From Candidatus Binatia bacterium (GTDB taxonomy: Bacteria; Desulfobacterota_B; Binatia; UBA9968; JAJDTQ01): 15,559 bases of DNA. The translations under genes and the position numbers were made by a program. Under the pieces are notes generated by a model that saw only the letters and a program-made list of their open reading frames with translations, ran no database searches and was not told the DNA's origin. The stretch is taken from NCBI GenBank assembly GCA_022827045.1, contig JAJDTQ010000107.1, positions 1 through 15,559 on the forward strand, in the 5' to 3' direction. Of this stretch, positions 14,552 through 15,559 are shown one piece after another; positions within the stretch are counted from its first letter, which is position 1, and the number at the start of each line of letters is the position of its first letter.

Positions 14552-14818
14552 GAGATCCAGGACTGGTATGCCGGCCAAGGCGTTCCGGACGTGGGCTTGC
14601 GCCTGATCCGAAGGATCATGGAACGCGTCGAGAGCCTTGCGCATCACCCCGACCTGGGCCGCATCGTACCGGAGTTCGGGCAGGCTTCGCTCAGGGAACT
14701 GACGAATCCGCCATTCAGGATCATCTATCGGCGGGACCGGGACGCCGTGCGGGTCGTTCGGGTCTGGCGTGGCGAACGCCTGTTGCGGCTGCCCGACGAC
14801 GCAGAGGGAACGGTTTGA
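14552..14818 (+). pseudogene. ParE/RelE-family toxin, N-terminus deleted
   Basis: In the frame ending with TGA at 14816-14818 the sequence reads EIQDWYAGQGVPDVGLRLIR, RIMERVESLAHHPDLGRIVP, EFGQASLRELTNPPFRIIYR and RDRDAVRVVRVWRGERLLRL. This matches the ParE/RelE toxin fold: a helical hairpin, the HPxxGRxVPEFG turn, the RELxxPPFRIIYR strand, and a final strand with basic residues. The usual first 15 or so residues (the first beta-strand) and an ATG are missing; an in-frame stop lies at 14546-14548, directly before the homologous part. A GTG at 14591 could start a 75-residue product without the first strand and part of the first helix. The family either cuts mRNA at ribosomes (RelE) or inhibits gyrase (ParE); which applies cannot be told. 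With no antitoxin body, the locus is probably inactive. Confidence 0.75.
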
Positions 14819-14837
14819 TCGGCCATCTTCGGCCGAT
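14818..14837 (+). other. Perfect 7-bp hairpin between toxin and SWIM gene
   Basis: atcggcc (14818-14824), loop atcttc, ggccgat (14831-14837). It begins at the last base of the toxin stop codon. There is no T tract, so it is not a typical terminator; it may affect mRNA stability or translation of the next gene. Confidence 0.45.
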
Positions 14838-14875
14838 GGGCATTACTCACGCCTGAAGCGCATGACGAGTTCGTT

Positions 14876-15559
14876 ATGTCGATCGCATCCCTTGCATCGC
14901 TCGGCCGGGAAGACCTTGAGGAATGGGCGGGATCGGCGGTCGTGGAGCGCGGCAGGAACTACCGGCGCCGCGTGCGCGACCTTGCCGTGACTCGGGACGA
15001 GCGTTTGATCGCCGACGTCATGGGCGGCGAGAGCTATCTCACCCTTGTGTGGATGGCCGGCGACACGCCTGACTACCAGTGCAGTTGTCCTTACGCAGGG
15101 CCGTGCAAACATGCCGTCGCCGTGATCCTGACTTGTCAGGACCACCTCGGTTCCGGAAAACCGGTTCCGGAGATCGAGGCCGATGAACTGGATGCCCGGT
15201 TGTCCGCGTATGGCCTGGCGGACGGGCTGGAGCAGGCTCCCGATGTCGAGAAGGCGCGCGCTGCCCTCAGGGCCATGTCCAAGGCGAAACTCGTCGAATG
15301 GGCGATGGGCAGGTTTGCCGTCGATCCGTCGCTTTTCGATACGTTGCCTTTGGCGGCGCCGCTGACCGACAAGGCTCTGGCCCGGACGGTAGCCCGGCTG
15401 CGCCGCCGGATCCGCGAGACGGCGAACGAGCGAGGCTGGCAGGATCATTGGAACCACCGCGGTTACACGCCGGACTATGAGCCGGTTCGGGTGCAGCTCG
15501 AAGAGCTGTTGAAGGGCGGGCATGAAGCCGTGGTGGCGGAGTTGGGAGAAGAAATATTC
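14876..15559 (+). CDS. SWIM-type zinc-finger protein (runs off the right edge)
   Basis: From the ATG at 14876 the frame is open to the window end (228 residues so far). The clearest feature is YQCSCPYAGPCKHAVAVIL: Cys69, Cys71, Cys77 and His79 form the CxCxnCxH zinc site of the SWIM domain, a small fold thought to bind nucleic acid or protein partners. The N-terminal part (EDLEEWAGSAVVERGRNYRR, then a strand-rich segment) is usual for bacterial SWIM proteins, which I recall being encoded near SNF2-type helicases and being otherwise uncharacterised. After the finger there is a charged helical region (PDVEKARAALRAMSKAKLVE). The frame is open back to the toxin stop at 14818 with no other ATG, so this start is likely; no strong ribosome binding site is visible. 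It lies 57 bp after the toxin, on the same strand, and may be served by the same promoter. Confidence 0.8.
   Translation, partial: MSIASLASLGREDLEEWAGSAVVERGRNYRRRVRDLAVTRDERLIADVMGGESYLTLVWMAGDTPDYQCSCPYAGPCKHAVAVILTCQDHLGSGKPVPEIEADELDARLSAYGLADGLEQAPDVEKARAALRAMSKAKLVEWAMGRFAVDPSLFDTLPLAAPLTDKALARTVARLRRRIRETANERGWQDHWNHRGYTPDYEPVRVQLEELLKGGHEAVVAELGEEIF

Noticed and set aside
14509..14856. A 115-residue fusion protein starting with the antitoxin N-terminus.
   Set aside because: After 13 residues it reads the toxin in the wrong frame; the Arg/Pro-rich tail is an artefact of the deletion, though it may be translated.

Overview
The window reads as GC-rich DNA from a Gram-negative bacterium, most likely a proteobacterium. 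The signs are an outer-membrane beta-barrel protein ending in Phe, a lipobox signal peptide, a polyprenyl-type glycosyltransferase and IS21- and IS1182-like transposase remains. I cannot name the genus. The most striking property is decay: four genes look intact (one runs off the edge), while at least eight others are fragments carrying frameshifts, nonsense codons or internal deletions. This fits an accessory island or a genome with relaxed selection.

Layout. 1-95 (-) is the N-terminus of an IS21-type transposase (IstA) running off the left edge. 380-1244 (-) holds two broken membrane-protein genes, an unrecognised one and an ArnT-like glycosyltransferase N-terminus; the tail of the first recurs degenerately at 1316-1449. 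1838-2818 (+) is an intact UPF0104/AglD-like membrane protein. 3091-3242 is a two-copy 77-bp tandem repeat. 3295-4328 (-) is a DPM1/GtrB-like glycosyltransferase broken by one frameshift in a G7 tract. 4334-4866 (-) is a heavily mutated IS1182-type transposase. Together the ArnT-like, UPF0104 and GT2 genes look like remains of a lipid-linked sugar transfer locus.

5296-9009 (+) encodes a 1237-residue outer-membrane lipoprotein with seven Ig-like (He_PIG-type) domains, each with a Cys pair, followed by an autotransporter-like beta-barrel. 9123-9761 (-) is an orphan reading frame, perhaps the tail of an SNF2-type helicase. 10198-12330 (+) is an intact soluble sensor histidine kinase (REC-PAS-PAS-HisKA-HATPase).

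12646-14360 is a minus-strand mosaic. Read along that strand it runs: the middle of a TOTE-type primase-helicase gene, then an unexplained stretch, then a group II intron-type reverse transcriptase lacking its catalytic centre, then an internally deleted inverted copy of part of the Ig-repeat gene 7 kb away. On the plus strand, 14443-14818 is a toxin-antitoxin locus in which a deletion joins the first codons of a Phd/YefM-like antitoxin to a ParE/RelE toxin without its N-terminus, behind a near-consensus sigma70 promoter. 14876 to the right edge is a SWIM zinc-finger protein.

No rRNA gene, convincing tRNA gene or CRISPR array was seen. Family names come from motif recognition by eye, with no database search.
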